Shown piece by piece: positions 1-6,870 of a stretch of DNA of 64,000 nucleotides. The notes beneath the pieces were generated by a model. The model was not told where the DNA came from, did no database searches, and worked only from the letters and a program-made list of their open reading frames with translations. The first letter of the stretch is position 1, and every line of letters begins with the position of its first letter. The stretch is taken from NCBI GenBank assembly GCA_965237785.1, contig OZ250159.1, positions 3,906,001 through 3,970,000 of the forward strand. Reading direction: 5' to 3'. This stretch comes from UBA6522 sp965237785 (GTDB taxonomy: Bacteria > Pseudomonadota > Gammaproteobacteria > Steroidobacterales > Rariloculaceae). Made by a program: the position numbers and the translations under genes.

Positions 1-1
1 T

Positions 2-319
2 CCGCGGCACGCCAGCCAACTGTACGAAGCCTTCCTGGAGGGGTTGGTGCTGTTCACCATCCTCTGGTGGTACTCGCGCAAGCCGCGGCCGATGCTGGCC
101 GTGTCCGGCGCGTTCCTATTCTTCTACGGCAGTTTCCGCTTCGCGGTGGAATTCGTGCGGCTGCCGGACGTGCACTTGAACCCGGCCGCAAACGGTTACC
201 TGGCATTCGACTGGCTCACCATGGGGCAGGTCCTGTCGGCGCCCATGATCGTCGCCGGCGCGGCCCTCGTCGTGGCGGCCTACCGGATGGACCGGTACCC
301 GGGGTGCACGACGGCATGA
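2..319 (+). CDS. lgt: Prolipoprotein diacylglyceryl transferase, C-terminal part
   Basis: Inner-membrane enzyme that transfers diacylglycerol from phosphatidylglycerol to the lipobox cysteine of prolipoproteins. The gene enters from the left edge, so only about the last 105 residues are present. The motif RHASQLYEAFLEGL matches the conserved Lgt R-P-S-Q-L-Y-E segment, and GSFRFAVEFVRLPD followed by LTMGQVLSAPMI is the family C-terminal signature with the last membrane helices. Its TGA (317-319) overlaps the thyA ATG (316-318), and lgt-thyA is a common gammaproteobacterial gene order. An internal TTG at 44 is not the real start. Confidence 0.95.
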   Translation, partial: PRHASQLYEAFLEGLVLFTILWWYSRKPRPMLAVSGAFLFFYGSFRFAVEFVRLPDVHLNPAANGYLAFDWLTMGQVLSAPMIVAGAALVVAAYRMDRYPGCTTA

Positions 320-1110
320 AGCAATACCTGGATCTGCTCAGGATTATCAAGGAGGACGGCGTTCGCAAGGACGACCGCACCGGTACCGGCACCCTGAGTA
401 TTTTCGGGCACCAGCTACGCTGCGACCTCGGCGCGGGCTTCCCCGTGCTCACGACCAAGAAGCTCCACCTGCGTTCCATCGTCCACGAGTTGCTCTGGTT
501 TTTGAGCGGCGATACCAACATTCGCTATCTCAACGAGAATGGCGTCAGGATCTGGGACGAATGGGCGGATGAGTCGGGGGATCTCGGGCCGGTCTACGGC
601 GCCCAATGGCGCGCCTGGTCCACGGCCCGGGGCGAGACCGTCGATCAGATCCAACAGGCGGTGGAGCAGCTTGGCTCGGACCCGGATTCCCGGCGAATCA
701 TCGTCTGTGCCTGGAACGTGGGCGAGATCGAGAAAATGGCCCTGCCGCCGTGCCACGCCCTGTTCCAGTTCTACGTCGCCGCCGGGCGGCTGTCATGCCA
801 GCTCTACCAGCGCAGCGCCGACGTCTTCCTCGGCGTACCGTTCAACATCGCTTCCTACGCGCTGCTCACCTACATGGTGGCGCAACAGACGAACTTCGAA
901 CCCGGTGAGTTCATCTGGACCGGCGGCGACTGCCACCTCTACCTCAATCACCTGGAACAGGTGGACCTGCAACTCAGCCGCGAACCGCTGCCGCTGCCAC
1001 GCCTCGACATCAAGCGGCGCCCGTCCTCGATCTTCGACTACCGCTACGAAGACTTCGAACTCGTCGGCTACGAGGCCCACCCCCACATTCGCGCCCAGGT
1101 GGCTGTCTAG
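316..1110 (+). CDS. thyA: Thymidylate synthase
   Basis: Converts dUMP to dTMP with methylenetetrahydrofolate. The protein is 264 residues, the same length as E. coli ThyA, if the ATG at 316 is used. The catalytic cysteine is Cys146 in MALPPCHALFQFYV. The family blocks DRTGTGTLSIFG (20-31), GPVYGAQWR (91-99), the arginine pair SRRIIV and the C-terminal YEDFELVGYEAHP are all present. A longer reading frame begins upstream but only reads through lgt in another phase. ATGA overlap with lgt implies translational coupling. Confidence 0.97.
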   Translation: MKQYLDLLRIIKEDGVRKDDRTGTGTLSIFGHQLRCDLGAGFPVLTTKKLHLRSIVHELLWFLSGDTNIRYLNENGVRIWDEWADESGDLGPVYGAQWRAWSTARGETVDQIQQAVEQLGSDPDSRRIIVCAWNVGEIEKMALPPCHALFQFYVAAGRLSCQLYQRSADVFLGVPFNIASYALLTYMVAQQTNFEPGEFIWTGGDCHLYLNHLEQVDLQLSREPLPLPRLDIKRRPSSIFDYRYEDFELVGYEAHPHIRAQVAV

Positions 1111-1112
1111 GA

Positions 1113-1168
1113 CCCTATAGGGTATATTGCGTTTTTATCCCCTGAGAGGTATATTCCGAACATATACC
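1113..1168 (+). promoter_or_regulatory. Probable hipBA operator/promoter region with palindromes
   Basis: Directly upstream of the HTH antitoxin gene is a near-perfect inverted repeat, GGTATAT (1148-1154) and ATATACC (1162-1168), separated by 7 bases. A second GGTATAT lies at 1121-1127, 27 bp upstream, overlapping the perfect palindrome CCCTATAGGG (1113-1122). HipB-type antitoxins repress their operon by binding repeated palindromes, so these are the likely sites. No promoter boxes were assigned. Confidence 0.65.
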
Positions 1169-1183
1169 CTAAGGGGGATGTCG

Positions 1184-1426
1184 ATGAACACCACAACCCA
1201 CACGCCAAAACAGCTTGGGCAAGTCCTTAAAGGGCAGCGAAAGTCCCGGAAGCTCACCCAAAAAGAAACTGCCTGCGTTGTCGGACTCCTGCCGAAAACC
1301 ATATCGAGGCTGGAACTTGCTACCGAAACCGCGTCGATTCAAAGCCTCTTCAAGCTGTTGTCAGCGCTCCAACTAGAGCTTGTGGTGCGGTCAAGATCAC
1401 AAGAATCGTCGAGAAAGGAGTGGTAA
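1184..1426 (+). CDS. hipB: HipB-like XRE antitoxin
   Basis: Small DNA-binding antitoxin, about 80 residues, expected to repress the operon and neutralise the HipA kinase downstream. The helix-turn-helix lies in LGQVLKGQRKSRKLTQKETA and the following VGLLPKTISRLE recognition segment. A start at ATG 1184 is preferred because a GGGGG run (1173-1177) sits six bases upstream; ATG 1178 and TTG 1127 are alternatives, the last one running through the operator. It ends at 1426, four bases before hipA, the tight spacing normal for hipBA. Confidence 0.85.
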   Translation: MNTTTHTPKQLGQVLKGQRKSRKLTQKETACVVGLLPKTISRLELATETASIQSLFKLLSALQLELVVRSRSQESSRKEW

Positions 1427-1429
1427 ATC

Positions 1430-2764
1430 GTGCCACGCCGCTCCAATTCCAGACACCTCGTCGCATGGATGAACGGTGAAAAGGTCGGCAACTGGAGCAT
1501 AGACGCCCAGGGTCGGCACGAATTCCGCTACGAGCAGGCTTGGGTTGATGCCGCGGATGCACGCCCGATATCGCTGTCCATGCCTGTGCAACCACCACAA
1601 GCCCCTTACCGTGGTCCTATCGTCGAGTCCTTCTTTGAAAACTTGCTGCCAGACAGCGCCGAAATTCGCCGTCGCGTTCAAACGAAATTTGGTGCGGCAT
1701 CGACGTCAGCTTTTGATTTGTTAATTGAGATCGGTCGCGACTGTGTTGGCGCGATTCAATTGCTTCCTCCTGACCAACCCTCCGAAAACGTCAATCGGAT
1801 CGATGCAGAACCGCTGGATGAGGAAGGTGTTGCTGCACTGCTGCGATCAACTACATCCTCCACGCCCCTCGGGCAACGCGACGATGACGCGTTTCGCATA
1901 TCGATAGCCGGCGCGCAGGAAAAAATGGCGCTGTTATGGCATGAAGAACAATGGCATCGTCCTTCAGGCGCGACACCGACGACACACATATTGAAGTTAC
2001 CGCTGGGCCGGGTGGGAAATATGCAGGCCGATTTATCGACCTCGGTGGAAAACGAGTGGCTATGTGCACAAGTCGTTCGCGAATTCGGGCTCCCCGTTGC
2101 GAACTGCAACATCGCGGATTTCTCCGATCAACATGTTTTGGTTGTGGAGCGGTTTGACAGACGGCTATCGCGCGATGAGAAATGGTGGATACGCTTGCCT
2201 CAGGAAGATATGTGTCAGGCAACAGGAACGCCACCGGCAAAGCGTTACGAATCCGATGGCGGTCCGGGTATCTCGGGCATCAGTTCCCTGCTGCTCGGAT
2301 CTCGAGAGGCTGTGACAGATAGAAGAAGATTCTTCAAGGCACAAATAATCTTTTGGATGTTGTGTGCCACGGATGGGCACGCCAAGAATTTCAGCGTATT
2401 CATAGAACGCTATAGCCGATTCTCGCTGACACCGATATACGACGTAATTTCCGCGTATCCGATCCTGGGAGGCGGAAAAAACCAGCTTGCACCGCAAAAA
2501 GCCAGGATGGCAATGGCCGTAAGGGGGAAAAATCGACACTACAAATGGTCAGAAATCCAGGCTCGCCATTGGATTTCGACTGCGGCTAAAGTGGGTCTCG
2601 GGGCGACGGCAGAGGAAGATATCCAGGAGTTGGCCGAACAGGCGCCGAGTGTCGTTGATCGGGTGTCAACGCTGCTGCCGATGGGCTTCCCCGAATCTGT
2701 CTCCCGCCCGGTATTCTATGGGCTCTTGCGATCGGCAAAGCGACTGGCTGATTTGACGAGCTAG
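1430..2764 (+). CDS. hipA: HipA-type serine/threonine kinase toxin
   Basis: Kinase toxin of a type II module; E. coli HipA phosphorylates glutamyl-tRNA synthetase and triggers dormancy. Length (444 residues) matches the family. Visible motifs: P-loop-like ISIAGAQEKMALL (158-170), with Ser158 matching the autophosphorylated serine of E. coli HipA; LVVERFDRR near 238-245; catalytic ATDGHAKNFS with Asp315 and Asn320; and the metal-binding LTPIYDVIS with Asp338. All key residues are intact, so an active toxin is likely. Start is GTG 1430 with GAAAGGAG nine bases upstream. The stop TAG (2762-2764) overlaps the convergent apaH stop. Base composition is noticeably more AT-rich than the flanks, suggesting horizontal acquisition. 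Confidence 0.95.
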   Translation: MPRRSNSRHLVAWMNGEKVGNWSIDAQGRHEFRYEQAWVDAADARPISLSMPVQPPQAPYRGPIVESFFENLLPDSAEIRRRVQTKFGAASTSAFDLLIEIGRDCVGAIQLLPPDQPSENVNRIDAEPLDEEGVAALLRSTTSSTPLGQRDDDAFRISIAGAQEKMALLWHEEQWHRPSGATPTTHILKLPLGRVGNMQADLSTSVENEWLCAQVVREFGLPVANCNIADFSDQHVLVVERFDRRLSRDEKWWIRLPQEDMCQATGTPPAKRYESDGGPGISGISSLLLGSREAVTDRRRFFKAQIIFWMLCATDGHAKNFSVFIERYSRFSLTPIYDVISAYPILGGGKNQLAPQKARMAMAVRGKNRHYKWSEIQARHWISTAAKVGLGATAEEDIQELAEQAPSVVDRVSTLLPMGFPESVSRPVFYGLLRSAKRLADLTS

Positions 2765-3600
2765 CTGTTCGCAGCAAGAATCTTTGGCCGCCCGCCGTCC
2801 GCATTGGGCACCGAAATCGGCTCCCCGCGCGGGTCCAGGGGTAGCGCGGTGAGCGTGCGTCCCCAGAGGCAGCCGCTGTCGATGCAGGTGAAGCCGTCGC
2901 CGCGCATCAGGCCGAGCGAAGCCCAGTGTCCGAAGACGATGTGGGCTTCACCGAAATCGCACATCTCGTACCAGGGCTTGAGTTCTGGCGGTTGCGTACC
3001 CGGCGGGCCGTGGTGGGCCAGGTCCAGGCGACCGTTGGCGTCGCAGTAGCGCATGCGGGTGAGCGCGTTGATCGCGTATCGACGCCGGTCCGCGGACTCG
3101 AGGTCGGGTGACCAGGCGCGTGGCTCGTCGCCGTAGAGGCTTTGCATGACGTCGCGCCACCCGGGCGCGGCCAGCGCCGCGGAGACTTCCTCGGCATGAA
3201 CCATCGCCTCGGCCAGCGACCAGCCGGGGGGCAGGCCGGCGTGGACCATTGCGTGACCGAGGTCGGCGTCGTGGTGCAGCAGCGGCCGGCGCCGCAACCA
3301 GTCGATGAGGTCCCGTCGGTCCGCCGCCGCAAGAATCTCGTCGAAGGTGTCGTCGGCCAATGGCGGGCGCACACCGGCTGCGATGGCAAGCAAGTGCAGA
3401 TCGTGGTTGCCCAGCACCACGGTTGCGCGCTCCCGCAAGGCCGTCACCCGGCGCAGCACTCCGAGGGAGTCGGGCCCCCGGTTCACCAGGTCGCCGGCGA
3501 TCCAGAGACGGTCGCTGGAGGGGTCGAAGCCGATTGCCTCAAGCAGCCGGTCGAAGCTCCTGGCGCAACCCTGGATGTCGCCGATGGCGTAGGTGGTCAT
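2761..3600 (-). CDS. apaH: Bis(5'-nucleosyl)-tetraphosphatase, symmetrical
   Basis: Hydrolyses Ap4A to two ADP. The 279-residue product begins MTTYAIGDIQGC and carries the metallophosphatase motifs GDIQG, GDLVNRGPDS and GNHD, then HAGLPPGW and FGHWASLG, in the ApaH order. ATG 3600 overlaps the rsmA stop (ATGA), so it is coupled to rsmA; in E. coli apaG lies between these genes, and it is absent here. The longer upstream reading frame is the rsmA 3' end read in another phase. The stop TAG at 2763-2761 shares the tetranucleotide CTAG with the convergent hipA stop. Confidence 0.96.
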   Translation of the reverse strand: MTTYAIGDIQGCARSFDRLLEAIGFDPSSDRLWIAGDLVNRGPDSLGVLRRVTALRERATVVLGNHDLHLLAIAAGVRPPLADDTFDEILAAADRRDLIDWLRRRPLLHHDADLGHAMVHAGLPPGWSLAEAMVHAEEVSAALAAPGWRDVMQSLYGDEPRAWSPDLESADRRRYAINALTRMRYCDANGRLDLAHHGPPGTQPPELKPWYEMCDFGEAHIVFGHWASLGLMRGDGFTCIDSGCLWGRTLTALPLDPRGEPISVPNADGGRPKILAANS

Positions 3601-4466
3601 GGTGGACTCGACTCGGACTCGGACTCGGACTCGGACTCGGACTCGCACACGGTCTCGGATTCGGACTCGGACTCGGTCTCGGCCCGCGCCGCGGCGCGCC
3701 ACGCCCGGACGAGTCGGTCGAACTGCTCCGGCGCCAGGCGCTCCGGGCGCGTGCCCGGGTCGATGCCGGTCGCGGCGATTTGCTCCCGCGTCAACCACGG
3801 CCGCAGCGATCTCGCCAGGGTCTTGCGGCGCATGGAGAAGGTCCGGGCGACGAGCGCGGCGTAACGCTCCGGGTCGCCCATGGGAAAGAGCGGCTCGGGG
3901 CGCGGGATCATCCGCAGCACCGTCGACCGCACCCTCGGCGGGGGCGAGAACGCGCCGGGACCCACGTGGAAGCAGGTTTGCACCTCGATCCACGGTGCAA
4001 GCATCACGGTAAGCCGGCCATATGTTTTGTTCCCTGGCTCCGCCGAGATCCGGTCGGCCACCTCCCGTTGCAACATCAGGTGCATGTCCCTGATCGCCTC
4101 GCGATGGCTCAGGAGATGGAAGAGCAGGGGGGTGGAGATGTTGTACGGCAGGTTGCCCACCACGCGCAGAGTCCGCGGCTGCGCGGCCAGGGCCGCGAAG
4201 TCGAATGCGAGCGCATCCGCCCTGTACACCATCAGCCGGCCGGGCGCGGCAGCGCCCGCCAGATGCTCGGCCAGGTCGTGGTCCAGTTCGACCACATGCA
4301 GCGTATTGACCGTCTCAAGCAGCGGTAGCGTCAGGGCGCCGCGGCCGCCGCCGATCTCCACGATGTTGTCGTCCGCGGCCGGCGCGATCGCCGCGACAAG
4401 CTTGCCGATGACGGTGGGATCGTGAAGGAAGTGCTGCCCCAGCCTCTTTCGCGGGCGGAAGCTCAT
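3597..4466 (-). CDS. rsmA: 16S rRNA dimethyladenosine transferase with Ser-Glu tail
   Basis: SAM-dependent enzyme (KsgA) that dimethylates two adjacent adenines in helix 45 of 16S rRNA. The N-terminus RKRLGQHFLHD, the SAM loop EIGGGRGALT (37-46) and the catalytic NLPYNIS (105-111) are canonical. The protein is 289 residues, somewhat longer than usual: the last 25 or so residues are an acidic Ser-Glu repeat encoded by a hexanucleotide tandem repeat. The body is otherwise complete. ATG 4466 overlaps the pdxA stop and the TGA at 3599-3597 overlaps the apaH start, so the three genes form a coupled run. Confidence 0.95.
   Translation of the reverse strand: MSFRPRKRLGQHFLHDPTVIGKLVAAIAPAADDNIVEIGGGRGALTLPLLETVNTLHVVELDHDLAEHLAGAAAPGRLMVYRADALAFDFAALAAQPRTLRVVGNLPYNISTPLLFHLLSHREAIRDMHLMLQREVADRISAEPGNKTYGRLTVMLAPWIEVQTCFHVGPGAFSPPPRVRSTVLRMIPRPEPLFPMGDPERYAALVARTFSMRRKTLARSLRPWLTREQIAATGIDPGTRPERLAPEQFDRLVRAWRAAARAETESESESETVCESESESESESESSPP
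3604..3680. repeat. Hexanucleotide tandem repeat at the rsmA 3' end
   Basis: About twelve imperfect copies of GGACTC (plus strand) with a few interruptions. Read on the minus strand in the rsmA frame it gives alternating Glu-Ser codons, an acidic disordered C-terminal tail. It ends four bases before the apaH start codon, exactly where apaG would be expected. Slipped-strand length change in steps of six would preserve the frame. Confidence 0.9.
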
Positions 4467-5473
4467 CGGTTGCCGCGGAGCGCCAGCGTACCGAGCGCCA
4501 GCGTTCCGGCGAGATCGACCGCCTTGACCAGGCTCTCGGGATTGGCGCGACCCGTGCCGGCCAGGTCCAGCGCCGTGCCGTGATCGACGGACGTGCGCAC
4601 GATGGGCAGCCCGAGCGTGACGTTGACGATATCGCCGAAGGCCAGCGCCTTGATCGCCGGAAGCCCCTGGTCGTGAAACATCGCCAGAACCGCGTCGCAG
4701 TTGCGCAGGCGGTGAGGGGTGAACGCGGTATCGGCGGGCACGGGGCCGCTCACTGCCAGACCGCGCCGGGACAGGGCCCGTAGCGCGGGCTCCACGATGT
4801 CGAGTTCTTCCCGGCCGAGCACGCCGCTCTCGCCGGCGTGGGGGTTGAGCCCGAGCACCATGATGCGGGGCGCGTCGACGCCGAACCGCGCCCGCAGATC
4901 GTTGTGCAGCACGGTAATGACCTCGTCCAGCAATTCCCCGCTGATGGCGCCGGCCACGCGCTCGAGCGGCAGGTGGGTCGTCGCCAGGGCGACGCGCAGA
5001 TTCGGCGACGCCAGCATCATCACCGGTCGCCTGGTGCCGGTGCGGGCCGCGAGCCACTCGGTATGACCGGTGAAGGCGATCCCGGCCTCATTGATCGTGC
5101 TCTTCTGCACGGGCGCGGTAACCAGCGCCCAGCCGGGATTCGCGCTGCAAAGCTCGATGCCGAGATCCAGTTGCCCGAGCACGTAGCCCGCGTTGCCCGG
5201 GTCGAGCCGGCCGGCCTCGACGGGCTGCGCCGCGGCAACGGGCAGGACCTGCATGACGCCGTGTCGATGCGGGTGGGCCGAACCGGGGTCGTCCAGTGTC
5301 TCCACGTCCACCGGCAGCCCCAGGTCGCGGATCCGGTCGGCGAGCATCTCGGGGTCGCCGAGGACGATCAACCGTGCCGCCAGGTCCCGCATGGCGAGCA
5401 TGGCACAGATGTCGGGGCCGATGCCGGCGGGCTCGCCGGACGTGACGACGATGCTGGGAGGCGGCGTGCTCAA
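4463..5473 (-). CDS. pdxA: 4-hydroxythreonine-4-phosphate dehydrogenase
   Basis: NAD-dependent dehydrogenase of the DXP-dependent pyridoxal phosphate pathway, acting before PdxJ. Length 336 residues, normal for PdxA. Diagnostic segments are TSGEPAGIGPDI near the N-terminus, TAPVQKSTINEAG, FTGHTEW (metal and substrate contacts), GLNPHAGESG, and AMFHDQGLPAIK near the C-terminus followed by RTSVDHGTALDLAG. It lies between surA and rsmA as in E. coli, with ATGA overlap into rsmA. Nothing unusual. Confidence 0.97.
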   Translation of the reverse strand: MSTPPPSIVVTSGEPAGIGPDICAMLAMRDLAARLIVLGDPEMLADRIRDLGLPVDVETLDDPGSAHPHRHGVMQVLPVAAAQPVEAGRLDPGNAGYVLGQLDLGIELCSANPGWALVTAPVQKSTINEAGIAFTGHTEWLAARTGTRRPVMMLASPNLRVALATTHLPLERVAGAISGELLDEVITVLHNDLRARFGVDAPRIMVLGLNPHAGESGVLGREELDIVEPALRALSRRGLAVSGPVPADTAFTPHRLRNCDAVLAMFHDQGLPAIKALAFGDIVNVTLGLPIVRTSVDHGTALDLAGTGRANPESLVKAVDLAGTLALGTLALRGNR

Positions 5474-5521
5474 GTGCGGTCCGGGCCGGAGCCCATCGGC
5501 GCGGCATCGCCGCGCCGCGAT

Positions 5522-6865
5522 CTACAGGCGTATTTCGACAAACGCCTCATCTCTGAGGCGGCGCAACCAAAGTTGTTGTTCTTCTTCCAGCTTGCTCGCG
5601 CGGATCTGCTCGACGCACCGCTGTTCCTTGAGTTCGTCCGTGGTGTCGTAGGAGCGCGTGTCGGTGATCTCGGCGATGTGCCAGCCATAGCGCGTCTCGA
5701 ACGGCTCGCTGAGCTGACCGATTTCCAGCACCGCGAGTGCCTGTTCGAATTCCGGTACGAACATGCCGGGCTCGGCCCACCCCAGGTCGCCGCCGTCCGC
5801 CGCGGAAACGGGATCCTCGGAAACGCTGCGGGCGATGGCCGCAAAGTCGTCGCCCTCCAGAACCTGATCGCGGATGCCGGACAGCCGCTGACTGACGGCG
5901 GCGCCGTCCATGATCTCGTTGGGCCGCAGCAGGATGTGGCGAATATGCTGCTGGTCGACGATGACCGGCTGCTGCACGCCGCGCACGTCGTTGAGTTGGA
6001 CGATATGAAAACCGCTGCCGCTCTGAATGGCCTGCGAATGCTGACCCGGCTCAAGCGCCAGGATGGCGTCCACGAACAGTGTCGGTAGCTGGTCACCCGT
6101 CCGCCACCCCAGCGCCCCGCCCTCCAGAGCAGTTTGGCCAGCGGAATAGGTGATCGCCAGTTCGGCGAAACGCTCGCCCGCATCAAGCCGCTGGTAGATA
6201 TCCTCCACCTGCGCGCGGGCCTGTTCGATCTCGTCGCGGGTGGCCGTGGAGGTAAGGCCGATCAGCAGGTGAGAGACGTTGTATTCCTGGTTTCGGGCGA
6301 TGTCGGTGACGCTCTGGTCCAGGCACAGTTCCATCTCCCGCGGCGATACCACGATGGCGCTGAGCACCTCACGCTGCCGCAGCTGTTCCAGTACCAGGCT
6401 CTGCCGGGTTTCCTCGCGGTACATCGCATAGTCGATGCCTTCCGACGCCAGCGCCTCCGGGAACTGCTCCAGCGTCAAGCCGACGCCCTGGGCGATGGAT
6501 CCGATGGCCTGGTTGAGCATCTCGTCGCCGACGATGATTCCGAATCGCGCCGCGCGCTGAAGCTGAATCTGTTCGAGGATCAGCTGCTCCAGAACCTGGT
6601 CCTCCACCACCGACAGCGGCGGCAGGGGACCGCGCTGCTCGGGCGGAAGCTGCGACTGGGCGCGGATGATGTTGTCGGATACGACGGCGACCCGTTGGGC
6701 GAACTCGCTCTTGAGCACGATCCCTTCGTCGACGAGCGCGGCAACGCCGTCGAGCAGTTCGCCCGCGCTGCCGAGTTCGCGCGTCTGCGCCGCGGCGTGC
6801 TGCGGCGCAACCGCGGTCATCGCCAAGCCGATCAGCAGGTGTTCTTTCATGCGAGGTAGGGTCAT
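5522..6865 (-). CDS. surA: Periplasmic chaperone / peptidyl-prolyl isomerase SurA
   Basis: Periplasmic chaperone that escorts unfolded outer-membrane proteins to the BAM complex. About 447 residues: a signal peptide ending near QHAAAQ, the SurA N-terminal domain (DGVAALVDEGIVLKSE and following), then two parvulin domains marked by YNVSHLLIGL...LGWRTGDQLP and HIRHILLRPNE...DLGWAEPGMF. ATG 6865 lies five bases after the lptD stop; ATG 6850 gives a cleaner signal peptide and is an alternative. The order lptD-surA-pdxA fits a shared operon; LptD is itself a SurA client in E. coli. Confidence 0.95.
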   Translation of the reverse strand: MTLPRMKEHLLIGLAMTAVAPQHAAAQTRELGSAGELLDGVAALVDEGIVLKSEFAQRVAVVSDNIIRAQSQLPPEQRGPLPPLSVVEDQVLEQLILEQIQLQRAARFGIIVGDEMLNQAIGSIAQGVGLTLEQFPEALASEGIDYAMYREETRQSLVLEQLRQREVLSAIVVSPREMELCLDQSVTDIARNQEYNVSHLLIGLTSTATRDEIEQARAQVEDIYQRLDAGERFAELAITYSAGQTALEGGALGWRTGDQLPTLFVDAILALEPGQHSQAIQSGSGFHIVQLNDVRGVQQPVIVDQQHIRHILLRPNEIMDGAAVSQRLSGIRDQVLEGDDFAAIARSVSEDPVSAADGGDLGWAEPGMFVPEFEQALAVLEIGQLSEPFETRYGWHIAEITDTRSYDTTDELKEQRCVEQIRASKLEEEQQLWLRRLRDEAFVEIRL

Positions 6866-6870
6866 GTTGG

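Noticed and set aside
3142..4328. Plus-strand frames with long Asp-Ser or Gly-Leu repeats opposite rsmA and apaH
   Set aside because: They are the complementary readings of the hexanucleotide repeat and of two conserved genes, without any start or family support.
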